Origin: Micromonospora qiuiae
GTDB lineage: Bacteria > Actinomycetota > Actinomycetes > Mycobacteriales > Micromonosporaceae
Assembly (NCBI RefSeq): GCF_016863555.1
Contig: NZ_BOPC01000010.1
Coordinates: forward strand, 1 to 49,895
Length of the DNA stretch: 49,895 bases
Direction of reading: 5' to 3'
Under the pieces are notes generated by a model. The model was not told the DNA's origin and searched no databases. It worked only from the letters and a program-made list of their open reading frames with translations. Each line of letters begins with the position of its first letter. Position 1 is the first letter of the stretch. Position numbers and translations under genes: made by a program. Positions 33,585 through 41,999 of the stretch are shown piece after piece.

Positions 33585-34256
33585 ATGTGGGCAAACGTCG
33601 GGCCGCGTGTAGCACCGCTGTCACCTTTGGAGCGGGTACGGCTGCGCCGGGTCGCGGTGCGGTACGCGATGCACGGCTGGCCGGTGACGCCCGGTGCCTG
33701 CCTGGCACGCAGCCGGTTCGTCTGCGGCCGAGCCGGCTGCCCGACCGTCGGCTGCCATCCCGCGTTGGAGGACTGGGAGCACGCCGCCAGCGCCGATCCC
33801 GCCCGGGTGGCCACCTGGTGGCGGTCCCGCCCGCACGGCGTACTGCTGCCCACCGGCCACTCCTTCGACGTGCTGGAGGTGCCCGCCCACCTTGGGCAGC
33901 GGGTGCTGGAGGCGGTGCGCACGCATCCCGTCGGTCCGGGCGTACGCGGGCCGGTGCTGGTCACGCCGACGGCCCGCTGGATGTTCCTGGTCCGTCCGGG
34001 TGACCCGCTGCGCCCCGAGCTGGAACACTGCCTGCACGTGGTGCGGCACGGCCCCGGTTCGTGGGTCGCCGCGCCGCCCACCCGACTGCCCGAGGGGCAG
34101 GTCCGCTGGGCGGTGGCGCCGGAACAGGCCCGCTGGCAACTACCGGATTCCTATCTGGTGCAGACCACCCTGATCGACGCCCTGCGCGATGCCGGGATCG
34201 CGCTGGCCCCCGCGCTGGTCCCGGGTCACCTGCCGCTGCCCCGTCGAGCCAGGTGA
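33585..34256 (+). CDS. bifunctional DNA primase/polymerase N-terminal domain protein
   Basis: The 223-aa protein shows the prim-pol start RVRLRRVAVRYAMHGWPVTP, a cysteine cluster (CLARSRFVCGRAGCPTVGCH), and DPARVATWWRSRPHGVLLPT followed by DVLEVPAHLGQRVLEAV. It is only the small prim-pol core, without helicase or C-terminal parts, and the acidic catalytic pair is not obvious. Stand-alone proteins of this size are chromosomal in Micromonospora and Streptomyces and of unknown role. ATG 33585 is preferred to ATG 33576 because the AGGGGAG motif is then properly spaced. Confidence 0.75.
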   Translation: MWANVGPRVAPLSPLERVRLRRVAVRYAMHGWPVTPGACLARSRFVCGRAGCPTVGCHPALEDWEHAASADPARVATWWRSRPHGVLLPTGHSFDVLEVPAHLGQRVLEAVRTHPVGPGVRGPVLVTPTARWMFLVRPGDPLRPELEHCLHVVRHGPGSWVAAPPTRLPEGQVRWAVAPEQARWQLPDSYLVQTTLIDALRDAGIALAPALVPGHLPLPRRAR

Positions 34257-34674
34257 CCCGGGCCAGGTGACCCGGCTGCCGGAAGCGGACCCCGGCGGAC
34301 AAGGGCCGGTCCGGGTACGGACCGCGCTATCAGGCGTTCGACGGCCGCCGCAGCGCGCCGACGACCTTCCCGCCCAGGGCGTCGAACGACGGCCGCAGAC
34401 AGGCTTGCCCGCCCACGGGCACCGACCGGTGGTCGCAGACGGGCTTTCCCGCCCACGGACGTCGACCGGCCGCACCGGCGAAGCAGACGGGCTTTCCCGC
34501 CCACGGGCACCGAACGGCCGCACCGGCAAACTCGAACCCCGCCGCACCGCCGCACCCGACCTGGGGCGGCGGAGTTTTCTCGCCCTGGCGCAAGTAGCAC
34601 CAGGAAGAGCGCGTGAGCTCCGACCCCAGCGGGTATTCCGCCGCACCGTTGCTGAACGCGTGAGGGGAAGGCAC
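34257..34674. repeat. gap with three copies of a GCAGACGGGCTTTCCCGCCC motif
   Basis: Copies at about 34395, 34435 and 34483 share GCAGAC, GGCTT-CCCGCCCACGG and a following ACCG. Each holds a small inverted repeat GGGC...GCCC. Spacing is 40 and about 48 bases. No gene is seen here. Confidence 0.6.
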
Positions 34675-34932
34675 ATGCTCAGCAAAGAGGATCAGCGTAG
34701 ATTCGAGCAGATCACCCGCCACCTGCGAGAAAGCGATCCGGCGTTCTTCGCCCGGCTCGACCAGCGGGCCCGGCTCCGGCACGGCCGATGGCTGCTGTTG
34801 CTGACCATCGTGCTGTGGGCGTCGCTGCCGGCGACCACCGTGCTGTTCGGGCGGCTGGCCGGCGCGGTCTGCGCCATGGTGCTGCTGACCAACGCGGCGC
34901 TCATGTGGCGGTTCCGGCGACGCTGGCTGTAA
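34675..34932 (+). CDS. DUF3040 small membrane protein
   Basis: The 85-aa protein has an N-terminal charged segment (LSKEDQRRFEQITRHLRESD), two close hydrophobic helices (GRWLLLLTIVLWASLP and LAGAVCAMVLLTNAALMW) and a basic end RFRRRWL. This matches the actinobacterial DUF3040 pattern. GAGGGGAAGG lies 5 bases before the ATG. Function unknown. Confidence 0.8.
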   Translation: MLSKEDQRRFEQITRHLRESDPAFFARLDQRARLRHGRWLLLLTIVLWASLPATTVLFGRLAGAVCAMVLLTNAALMWRFRRRWL

Positions 34933-34944
34933 CCGCCCGTCCGG

Positions 34945-36084
34945 TCACCGGTCGAGCTGCTGGTAGGCCCGCCGTAGGCGCTCCAGCAGACCTGGACCGC
35001 CGATCGCCGGCGCGGGCGCACCGAGCTGCCGAAGCAGCAGGTCCGGGCGACTCGCCAACGTCGGTGGGCGGTCCGGCAGCGGCACCGGCGACAGCCAGAA
35101 CCGGTCGACGGCACCGGCGATCGGTGCGTCGGGCAGGTCGGCGAGGGCTCGGACCGCACCGGCCGGCGCGGCCTGCGCCGACCTCGTCCCGGCTCGCGCC
35201 ATCTGATGCGCCGACCGCGATCCGGCCGGCGTGCCGCTGACCGGCTCGCCGTCGGCGGAGCCCTCGTCGGGGCAGTCGCCTCGGCGCTGGCTGCCGAGAC
35301 CCTGAGGCCCGCCGGAATCCGACGCGGGTGCACCGGCGCCGCGTAGCTCGCGGAGTCGGTCGAGCAGCTCGGCCCGGCTCCGTCCGCGCCAGTGCAGCAG
35401 AGCGAACGGGTCCGCGTCGAACGCTTCGGCGAGCAGGTAGAAGGTGGCCGCGAGGTGCTTGCAGGGCACCGCGAAATCCGGGCACGAGCAGTGCTGCTCC
35501 AGCTCCGTCACGGTGGCGGGGAACAGCGGCGCACCGGCGGCCACGAACAGCTCCTCCAACTCCGCCGGCAGGTCACCGGCGAGCAGCCGGGCGCTGAAGA
35601 ACGCCTGGGCGGCCAGTTGCTTCTCGATGCGGCTCCACAGCCGAGCCGGGAACGGCGACAGGGCGATCCGGACCCGGTACGGCTGGGCCCGCGAGCCCTG
35701 CACGAGCGCGCTCACCGCACCGGGAGCGATGTCGATCTGCAGCACCTGGCCGGCGCGGGCGTACGACCGGCCCCGGGTCAGCCGGGTGCCGAGCGCGAAC
35801 GACTCCAGCACCTCCAGGAACCGGCGGGACCACCAGGACACCCCGATCGCGCCCCGGGCGCTGCGGGCCCGCAACCCGCCGTCGACCCGGCGCGGCGGAC
35901 CGTAGTCGGCGAACCGCCCCCACTGCGTCGCGTCGTCGCCCGAGGCGGCGCTGGCGTCCTGGGCGGCACGGCCGGTACGCCCGGCGCCAGCGGCACGGCC
36001 GGTACGCCCGGCGCCAGCGGCACGGCCGGTACTTCCGGCGCCAGCGGCACCGCCGGTACGCCCGGCGCCGGTCGGGCGGGTCAT
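34945..36084 (-). CDS. SWIM zinc-finger protein, partner of SNF2 helicase
   Basis: The 379-aa protein carries the SWIM motif CSCPDFAVPCKHLAATFYLL (CxC...CxH) near residue 200, with a domain before it that includes WWSRRFLEVLESFALGTRLT. The first 45 residues are a repeat of nine-residue AGxTGRAAG units coded by four 27-bp tandem copies. Its start overlaps the stop of the helicase gene (ATGA). SWIM/SNF2 gene pairs recur in actinobacteria and may remodel DNA or RNA-protein complexes. Confidence 0.88.
   Translation of the reverse strand: MTRPTGAGRTGGAAGAGSTGRAAGAGRTGRAAGAGRTGRAAQDASAASGDDATQWGRFADYGPPRRVDGGLRARSARGAIGVSWWSRRFLEVLESFALGTRLTRGRSYARAGQVLQIDIAPGAVSALVQGSRAQPYRVRIALSPFPARLWSRIEKQLAAQAFFSARLLAGDLPAELEELFVAAGAPLFPATVTELEQHCSCPDFAVPCKHLAATFYLLAEAFDADPFALLHWRGRSRAELLDRLRELRGAGAPASDSGGPQGLGSQRRGDCPDEGSADGEPVSGTPAGSRSAHQMARAGTRSAQAAPAGAVRALADLPDAPIAGAVDRFWLSPVPLPDRPPTLASRPDLLLRQLGAPAPAIGGPGLLERLRRAYQQLDR
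35965..36072. repeat. four tandem 27-bp repeats in the SWIM gene 5' end
   Basis: Units at 35965-35991, 35992-36018, 36019-36045 and 36046-36072 share GGCACGGCCGGTACGCCCGG and a GCGCCAGC end. Being a multiple of three, copy-number change would keep the frame. Confidence 0.75.
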
Positions 36085-39000
36085 TCGGCCACCGCCCCGG
36101 CCTCCAGGGTGAACAGTTCACGCAGTTGGGCGGTGGAAAGCTCGGTGATCCACTGCTCGCCGGTGCCGACGACCGACGCGGCCAGCCCTCGCTTGTCGGC
36201 GATCATCGCAGCGACCTTCTCCTCCACTGTGCCGGCGCAGACGAATTTGCGGACCTGCACCCGGCGACGCTGTCCGATCCGGAACGCCCGGTCGGTGGCC
36301 TGGTCCTCCACCGCCGGGTTCCACCACCGGTCGACGTGCACCACGTGGTTGGCGGCGGTCAGGTTCAACCCGGTCCCGCCGGCCTTCAGGGAGAGCACGA
36401 ACAGGGCGGGTCCGTCGTCGGACTGGAACCGCGCGACCAGGTCGTCGCGGTCGGCCTTGGCGACCCCACCATGCAGGAACAGCACCTCCCGGCCGAACCG
36501 GGCCGACAGATGTCCGCGCAGCATCCCGCCGAACTCCGCGTACTGGGTGAACAGCAGGGCCTTCTCCCCCGCAGCGAGGACCTCGTCGAGGATCTCCTCC
36601 AGCCGGGCCAGCTTGCCGGAGCGACCGTCGAGCGGGGAGTCGTCGCGCAGCAGCTGCGCGGGATGGTTGCAGACCTGCTTGAGCCGGGTCATGGTGGCCA
36701 GCACCAGTCCCCGCCGCTCGATGCCGTCGCTGGCCTCGATCCGCGCCAGCATGTCGTCGACCACCGCGCGGTAGAGCGCCGCCTGCTCGGCGGTGAGGTT
36801 GCAGAAGACCTCCATCTCCAGCTTCTCGGGAAGATCGGAGATGATCGACGAGTCGGTCTTGAGTCGGCGCAACACGAACGGCCCGGTGATCCGGCGCAAC
36901 CGCTGCGCGGTCTCGGCGTCGCCGTGCCGCTCGATCGGCTCGGCGAACCGCTTGCGGAACGTCGCCGCCGGGCCGAGCAGCCCCGGGTTGACGAACTGCA
37001 TGATGGACCAGAGGTCGGCCAGCCGGTTCTCCACCGGCGTACCGGTCACCGCGATCCGGTGCCGGGCCGGCAGCGCGCGGACCGCCTCGGCCTGCCGGGT
37101 GGCGGCGTTCTTGATGGCCTGGGCCTCGTCCAGCACCACCCGGTGCCAGTCGACGCCGGCAAGGTCGGCCGCGTCCCGGGCGGCCACCGAATAGGTGGTG
37201 AGGACCAGGTCGGCCGTCTGCACGGCGGTCGCGAAACCCTCGCCCCGTGCCCGCTGCGCGCCGTGGTGCACGTGTACGCGCAACTCCGGAGTGAACCGTG
37301 CGGCCTCCCGCTGCCAGTTGCCGACCAGCGACATCGGACAGACCAGCAGGGTCGGCCCCGCCTCCGGCGGGTCGGCGGCGAGCAGGGCCAGCAGCTGCAC
37401 CGTCTTGCCGAGTCCCATGTCGTCAGCGAGCACCCCGCCCAGGCCGAGCGACTGGAGGAACGCCAGCCAGGCCAGCCCTCGTCGCTGGTACGGCCGCAGC
37501 GTGCCGTGGAAGGAGGACGGCTCGGCCAGCGGGTCGAGCCGACGCTCCACGGACCCGGCGAGCAGGTCGCCCAGCGCCCCGTCGGCGGTCACCTCCAGCA
37601 CCGGCAGGGCGTCTGGCTGTTCGCCGTCGGTCAGCCCCATACGCAGCAGGTCGGCGACGGTCAGCTCGCCGCTGGAACGCAGCAGGCGCAGCCCGGCGGC
37701 GAGCCGCTTCGGGTCCAGCTCGACCCAGCGGCCGCGCAGCCGCACCAGCGGGGTCTTCAGCTCCGCCAGCCGGGCCAGTTCGTCCGAGGTCAGGGGCTGG
37801 TCCCCGAGCGCCACCTCCCAGCGGTAGTCGACCAGGGCATCCAGTCCGACCCGGTCGCCGGAACCGGTGACGGTGCCGGGCGCGGGACGGGAGCTGGCCC
37901 GCAACCGCGCGCCGAGCCGCGCCGAGGGTCGTCGCCACCAGGACGGCAGCAGCACGGTGAAGCCCGCCGCGTGCAGCATCGGCGCCCCCTCGCGCAGGAA
38001 CCGGTGGGCACCCTCGGTGTCCAGTTCCAGTGCCTCCGGCGTGGCGGTCCGCAGCGCCGCGTCCAGTTCGGGCCAGAGCCGGCTGGCCCGGCCCAGCTCG
38101 GCCAGGAGCGTCTCCTGTGGATTGTCGCCGGCGGCGGGCAGGCCCGCGCCGCGCCACACCTCGCTGGCGTCGACGTGCAGGCCCGGCTCGTCGGCCGCGC
38201 GCAGGCCGAACTGCACCCGCCAGGTGTCCGGGGTTGCCACAGCGGTGCCGAGGTCGGCGGGGAGCACGGTGAACGGGCCGTCGATCTCCTCGGTCGCGGG
38301 CTCGACCAGCCGGAAACTGGCTCGTACCGACCCGCCGGCGGCGTCGCGCTGCCAGGCGTCCAACTCCTGGCGAAGGGTGTGCAGCGCCGCCGGGTCGGCG
38401 GTGAACTCGCGGCGGAGCCCGGTCAGCGCGCCCAGCCAGGGCACCAGCGCGCCGGTGTTGCGCACCCCTCGGGCCAGGGTGGCCTCCGGCAGGGCCGCCC
38501 GCACCGCCGCGTCGGTGAGCGCGTCGAGCGCGTCGGCGACCAGCAGCCCCGGTGCGTCGGCGGGGCGGGAGGCGCCTCCGGCCGGGCGGCTCCGGTCACG
38601 GTGGGACCGGCCGCTCCGGCGAGGGTGGGCGGCATCCGGTGCGCTATCGGCGGTGGGCATCCCGGACAGTTCCGCCTCGACCACGGCGCGGGTGGCCGGT
38701 GGCAGGGCCAGCGCCAGCGCCCGGGCCCAGGCGGCGTCGGTCCCGGTGAGCAGCGGCCGCCACACCGCGCTCGCCGGCACGCCGTCCCCGCCCGCCTCGG
38801 CGGCACGGCGCGCCGGTCCGGCCGAGACAGCGCGACGCGCCGGTCCGGCCGAGACAGCGCGGCGTGCCGGTACAGCACCGGGCGCCGGTCCGGATCCGGC
38901 GGCGGGGTGCGGCGGGTCGGGTGGGTCGGCGAGGCCGGGCAGGACCCGGCCACGGGTGGCCAGGTCGACGGCGAAAGCACCGAGTTCGGCCAAATGCCGC

Positions 39001-39389
39001 AGGCTCGCGCCGGACGCGACGGTCAGCCCGTCGAGGGCTCGCAGCAGCGGCAACGCGACGTCCGGGGCGTACCCCAGGATGGGCACCCGCCAGCCGGCCA
39101 GGGTGACCGGGCCGCGGGCCGACGCCACCTCGGTGGTGCGGACCAGTTCCGGCGAGTCCAGCGGCGAGCCGGCGCGGGTGGGCAGGGTGAGCAACGCCGT
39201 ACCGAGGTCCGTCGGTTCGGCGGCCCCGGCCAGCGCGGCGACCAGCGTGGCGTGCTCGGCGGCGAACGGGTGCGGACGTTCCCGGGGCGCCCGGCCGGGC
39301 CGGCGTGGAGCCTGCGGCGGCCGGGTGCTGTCCTCGGCCCAGACGGCCAGCCCGCGCCCGGCCAACCACATCCCGTGCACGACCAGCAC
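36081..39389 (-). CDS. SNF2/RapA-type DEAD-box helicase
   Basis: A 1102-aa Swi2/Snf2 ATPase. The N-terminal half has a DUF3670/SNF2_assoc-like region (LAELKTPLVRLRGRWVELDP). Helicase motifs are LADDMGLGKTVQLLALLA (I), VVLDEAQAIKN (II, near residue 753), ITGPFVLRRLKTDSSII, FTQYAEFGGMLRGHLSARFG and SLKAGGTGLNLTAANHVVHV, then DQATDRAFRIGQRRRVQVRK. It translocates on double-stranded DNA to remodel protein-DNA complexes. The GTG at 39389 starts VLVVHGMWLAG; a longer reading to 40397 would overlap the PfkB gene on the other strand. It overlaps the SWIM gene. A very long opposite-strand frame (36126-39431) is a codon-bias shadow. Confidence 0.93.
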   Translation of the reverse strand: MLVVHGMWLAGRGLAVWAEDSTRPPQAPRRPGRAPRERPHPFAAEHATLVAALAGAAEPTDLGTALLTLPTRAGSPLDSPELVRTTEVASARGPVTLAGWRVPILGYAPDVALPLLRALDGLTVASGASLRHLAELGAFAVDLATRGRVLPGLADPPDPPHPAAGSGPAPGAVPARRAVSAGPARRAVSAGPARRAAEAGGDGVPASAVWRPLLTGTDAAWARALALALPPATRAVVEAELSGMPTADSAPDAAHPRRSGRSHRDRSRPAGGASRPADAPGLLVADALDALTDAAVRAALPEATLARGVRNTGALVPWLGALTGLRREFTADPAALHTLRQELDAWQRDAAGGSVRASFRLVEPATEEIDGPFTVLPADLGTAVATPDTWRVQFGLRAADEPGLHVDASEVWRGAGLPAAGDNPQETLLAELGRASRLWPELDAALRTATPEALELDTEGAHRFLREGAPMLHAAGFTVLLPSWWRRPSARLGARLRASSRPAPGTVTGSGDRVGLDALVDYRWEVALGDQPLTSDELARLAELKTPLVRLRGRWVELDPKRLAAGLRLLRSSGELTVADLLRMGLTDGEQPDALPVLEVTADGALGDLLAGSVERRLDPLAEPSSFHGTLRPYQRRGLAWLAFLQSLGLGGVLADDMGLGKTVQLLALLAADPPEAGPTLLVCPMSLVGNWQREAARFTPELRVHVHHGAQRARGEGFATAVQTADLVLTTYSVAARDAADLAGVDWHRVVLDEAQAIKNAATRQAEAVRALPARHRIAVTGTPVENRLADLWSIMQFVNPGLLGPAATFRKRFAEPIERHGDAETAQRLRRITGPFVLRRLKTDSSIISDLPEKLEMEVFCNLTAEQAALYRAVVDDMLARIEASDGIERRGLVLATMTRLKQVCNHPAQLLRDDSPLDGRSGKLARLEEILDEVLAAGEKALLFTQYAEFGGMLRGHLSARFGREVLFLHGGVAKADRDDLVARFQSDDGPALFVLSLKAGGTGLNLTAANHVVHVDRWWNPAVEDQATDRAFRIGQRRRVQVRKFVCAGTVEEKVAAMIADKRGLAASVVGTGEQWITELSTAQLRELFTLEAGAVAE

Positions 39390-39394
39390 GCGCC

Positions 39395-39460
39395 CCCCAA
39401 CCGTAAGGAAGGGCCCCCTTTTAACGCCTGAGGTAGAGGAAGGGCCCCCTGTTAACACTC
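39395..39460. repeat. dispersed intergenic repeat, copy 3
   Basis: CGTAAGGAAGGGCCCCC, TTTTAACGCCTGAGG and AAGGGCCCCCTGTTAACAC form two units of the same AAGGGGCCCTT family. Here it lies between divergent genes, so a purely terminator role is unlikely. Confidence 0.7.
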
Positions 39461-39500
39461 GGGCCAGGATAGGCGGCGGCGACCGGCTACGGTCGGCGCC

Positions 39501-40370
39501 ATGTGCGACCTGTTGGTGATCGGCGGCCTCGGGGTGGACGTACGGGTACGCGTGCCCGGTCTGCCGCTGCCGGTGGTCGACTCCGTCACCGTCGAACCGA
39601 TCGACCTGCGGATCGGCAACACCGGTGCCGGTGTGGCGCTCGCCGCGCACGCGCTGGGGCTGCGCGTGGCGGTGGTCGACGCGATCGGCACGGACCCGGC
39701 CGGTGATGTGGTCCGGGCGGCGCTGGCCCGCACCGGGATCACCCCCGTGCTGGCCGAGGACCCGGCCGGCACCCGGCGATCGGTGAACCTGGTCGACCCC
39801 GCCGGCCGCCGGATGTCGCTGTACGATCCCCGGGCCGGTGGCGGGCCCGCGCCGTTCCCGACCGCGCAACTGGCGGCGCTGTCCCACGACTCGGCCCACG
39901 TCCACCTGTCGATCATGGGTTGGGTCCGGGGCCTGCTGCCCGCCCTGCGTGAGGTGCTGGGCGAAGGGGTGGGCACCTCCACCGACCTGCACGACTGGGA
40001 CGGAGAGAACCCGTACCATCGCCCCTTTGCCGATCTCGCCGAGCTGGTGCTGGTCAGCGGCGCCGCGCTGGGCGACCGGGCGGGCGCGCTGGCCGCCGCG
40101 CTGGCGCCGCGGCCCGTGCTGGTGACCCACGGCGCCGACGGCGCTGACCTGCATCTGGGTGGCGAGGTCAGTCGGGTGCCGGCGGCCACGCCACCCGGCC
40201 CGGTGATCGACACCAACGGAGCGGGGGACGCGTTCGTCGCCGGGGTCATCGCAGCCCGGTTGCGCGGGGCGACGTGGCGGGAAGCCGCCGGGTACGCCGC
40301 CCGGGTAGCCGCGGCGGCCTGCACCCACGACGGCATGGAGTACCCACCGGGGCTCCTCCCTGCGCCCTGA
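39501..40370 (+). CDS. PfkB-family carbohydrate kinase
   Basis: The 289-aa sugar or nucleoside kinase has the N-terminal GGLGVDVRV and GNTGAGVALAAHALGLRVAV glycines, VNLVDPAGRRM strand and the C-terminal signature VIDTNGAGDAFVAGVI with the catalytic Asp. No neighbouring transporter or regulator points to the sugar. The start ATG follows CGGCGCC without a strong ribosome-binding site. It is divergent from the helicase gene. Confidence 0.88.
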   Translation: MCDLLVIGGLGVDVRVRVPGLPLPVVDSVTVEPIDLRIGNTGAGVALAAHALGLRVAVVDAIGTDPAGDVVRAALARTGITPVLAEDPAGTRRSVNLVDPAGRRMSLYDPRAGGGPAPFPTAQLAALSHDSAHVHLSIMGWVRGLLPALREVLGEGVGTSTDLHDWDGENPYHRPFADLAELVLVSGAALGDRAGALAAALAPRPVLVTHGADGADLHLGGEVSRVPAATPPGPVIDTNGAGDAFVAGVIAARLRGATWREAAGYAARVAAAACTHDGMEYPPGLLPAP

Positions 40371-40435
40371 CGCCCAGTGCCCGGCGCACCGCCACATCCG
40401 CTGCGCGACGGCGGCGGGCGGGGCAGGATGAGCGC

Positions 40436-40642
40436 ATGGCAGGAACGGTTGAGATCCCGCTGGTGGGTGGTTCGGCGGACGGGCAGCTCGTCACCGTCGG
40501 GTTGGACCCGAACGGCCGGCCCCCGCTGACTCACCATCGGCCGGGCGCGCAGGGCCTGGCGGAGGCGGAGATCTACGAACTGGAGTCGATCGACACCGAA
40601 CGGCAGCGGTGGCGCTACTGCTGGCGCGGGCAGGCGGGCTGA
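40436..40642 (+). CDS. small conserved protein, 68 aa
   Basis: Reads MAGTVEIPLVGGSADGQLVT, then GLDPNGRPPLTHHRPGAQ, then a beta segment EIYELESIDTERQRWRYCWR. No membrane part. It starts 66 bases after the kinase stop and may be co-transcribed. A family of similar short actinobacterial proteins exists, without known function. Confidence 0.6.
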   Translation: MAGTVEIPLVGGSADGQLVTVGLDPNGRPPLTHHRPGAQGLAEAEIYELESIDTERQRWRYCWRGQAG

Positions 40643-40681
40643 ATCCGGGGCGGGCCACTGCTGGCACGCTCCCGCACCCGG

Positions 40682-41827
40682 TCAGGCGCCGACCTCGGCG
40701 AGGGAACGACCGCGGAGGCTCTCCAGCACCGCCCCGGTCACCCGCGAGGTGCTCCGGGCCTCCTCGCACACCTGCGCCACCCGCTGCGCGGTGTACTCGG
40801 CCCGCTGCTCGCGCTCGTCCCACAGCTGGTCCACCTCGGCCAGCAGCGGACCCTCGACCTCCCGCTCCACGCCTCGCAGCGCCGGCACCCCCAACCGCTG
40901 GGCCAGGTCGAAGACCTTTCCGGCGTACGGCAGGGGCAGGAACGGCGTACCCATCATCGCGGCGAAGATCAGGAAGTGCAGCCGCATGCCGACCGCCAGG
41001 TCGAAGTGGCTCATCAGCCCCAGCACCTGCTGTGGCGAGTAGGTGCCGTGCAGGATCCGCCCCCGCTCCGCCGCGATCATGTGTGACAGCACGCCGTGCG
41101 AGTGCCGGATGTCGTCGCGCTCCATCGGCACGAACAGCACATGGGCGTCGATCCGGTGCACCAGGAAGTCGCCGATCTGGGCCAGCAGCCGGTGATAGCC
41201 GTCCACGTCGAGCCGTTCGGCGGCCCGGCCCGGTTCCCGTACGCTCATCCCCACCAGCCGTTTGCCGTCCGGTACGCCCTCCTCGCGCAGCAGATTCGCC
41301 GGAAACTCCTCCGGTTGCAGCAGGAACGCCGGGTCGGCGGTGACGGTGATCGGATTGAGCAGGCCGGCCTCCTCCAGCACCATCCGCGACTCCTGGTCGC
41401 GTACGGTCACCTCGGTGGCCCCGCCGAGGGTCTCCCGCACCATGCCGGTGTCCACCGCTTCGCTGAGCGGCCCGACGCCGACCGCGTACGTCAGCAACGG
41501 CAGGCCGCGCTCCTGCGCGACGCGGACGACCCGCAGGTAACGGCGTGCCTCCTTGTCGTAGAGGATGCCGCCGCCGCCGAGGATGAGCAGATCCAGCTGA
41601 GACAGTACGGCGGCGGAGTCGCTGCGACTGACCCCCTCCCACGGCACCGCCTCCACATCCGGGTGTTCCTGCCGGGTGTGCTCCGGGTTGCGGGAGAAGA
41701 CGATGATCCGGGCGGTCGGCTCCTGCTGCCGCAGGTCGGTCAGCAGTCCGGTGAGGATCGCCTCGTCACCGAGGTTGCGCCCACCGTACGAGCCGAGCAC
41801 GCCGATGGTCAGTCCGGCACGCGTCAT
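40682..41827 (-). CDS. polysaccharide pyruvyl transferase family protein (CsaB-like)
   Basis: The 381-aa GT-B-like enzyme adds ketal-linked pyruvate to a glycan. It begins IGVLGSYGGRNLGDEAILTG, the family's nucleotide-binding start, followed by LDLLILGGGGILYDKEARRY, VSRDQ-type VTVRDQESRMVLEEAGL, VRVREPGRAAERLD-like region and AVGMRLHFLIFAAMMGTPFL near the C-terminus. The His of GMRLH is a conserved catalytic position. Acceptor is unknown; in actinobacteria it may be a cell-wall polymer. No signal peptide. It is divergent from the phosphotransferase gene. Confidence 0.88.
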   Translation of the reverse strand: MTRAGLTIGVLGSYGGRNLGDEAILTGLLTDLRQQEPTARIIVFSRNPEHTRQEHPDVEAVPWEGVSRSDSAAVLSQLDLLILGGGGILYDKEARRYLRVVRVAQERGLPLLTYAVGVGPLSEAVDTGMVRETLGGATEVTVRDQESRMVLEEAGLLNPITVTADPAFLLQPEEFPANLLREEGVPDGKRLVGMSVREPGRAAERLDVDGYHRLLAQIGDFLVHRIDAHVLFVPMERDDIRHSHGVLSHMIAAERGRILHGTYSPQQVLGLMSHFDLAVGMRLHFLIFAAMMGTPFLPLPYAGKVFDLAQRLGVPALRGVEREVEGPLLAEVDQLWDEREQRAEYTAQRVAQVCEEARSTSRVTGAVLESLRGRSLAEVGA

Positions 41828-41999
41828 CCGTCGTACCTCCCCAGGTGTGTCCGCCCCGGTGCTTCCCCGCTGCGGCCACGAACACTCCTCCGCCCGGCCG
41901 TGCCGGAGCTGTCCCGGCTGGTGTCAAGGGCTGTCCGGAACCGGACGTCCGGGCAGGAATCGGTTGCCGTGGGCCACCGGTGTCGGCACCGTTGACGGT

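Noticed and set aside
36126..39431. Very long plus-strand open frame (1101 codons)
   Set aside because: It is antisense to the SNF2 helicase, has Gly/Gln/Arg-rich shadow composition and no recognisable domain. High GC at third positions keeps it open.
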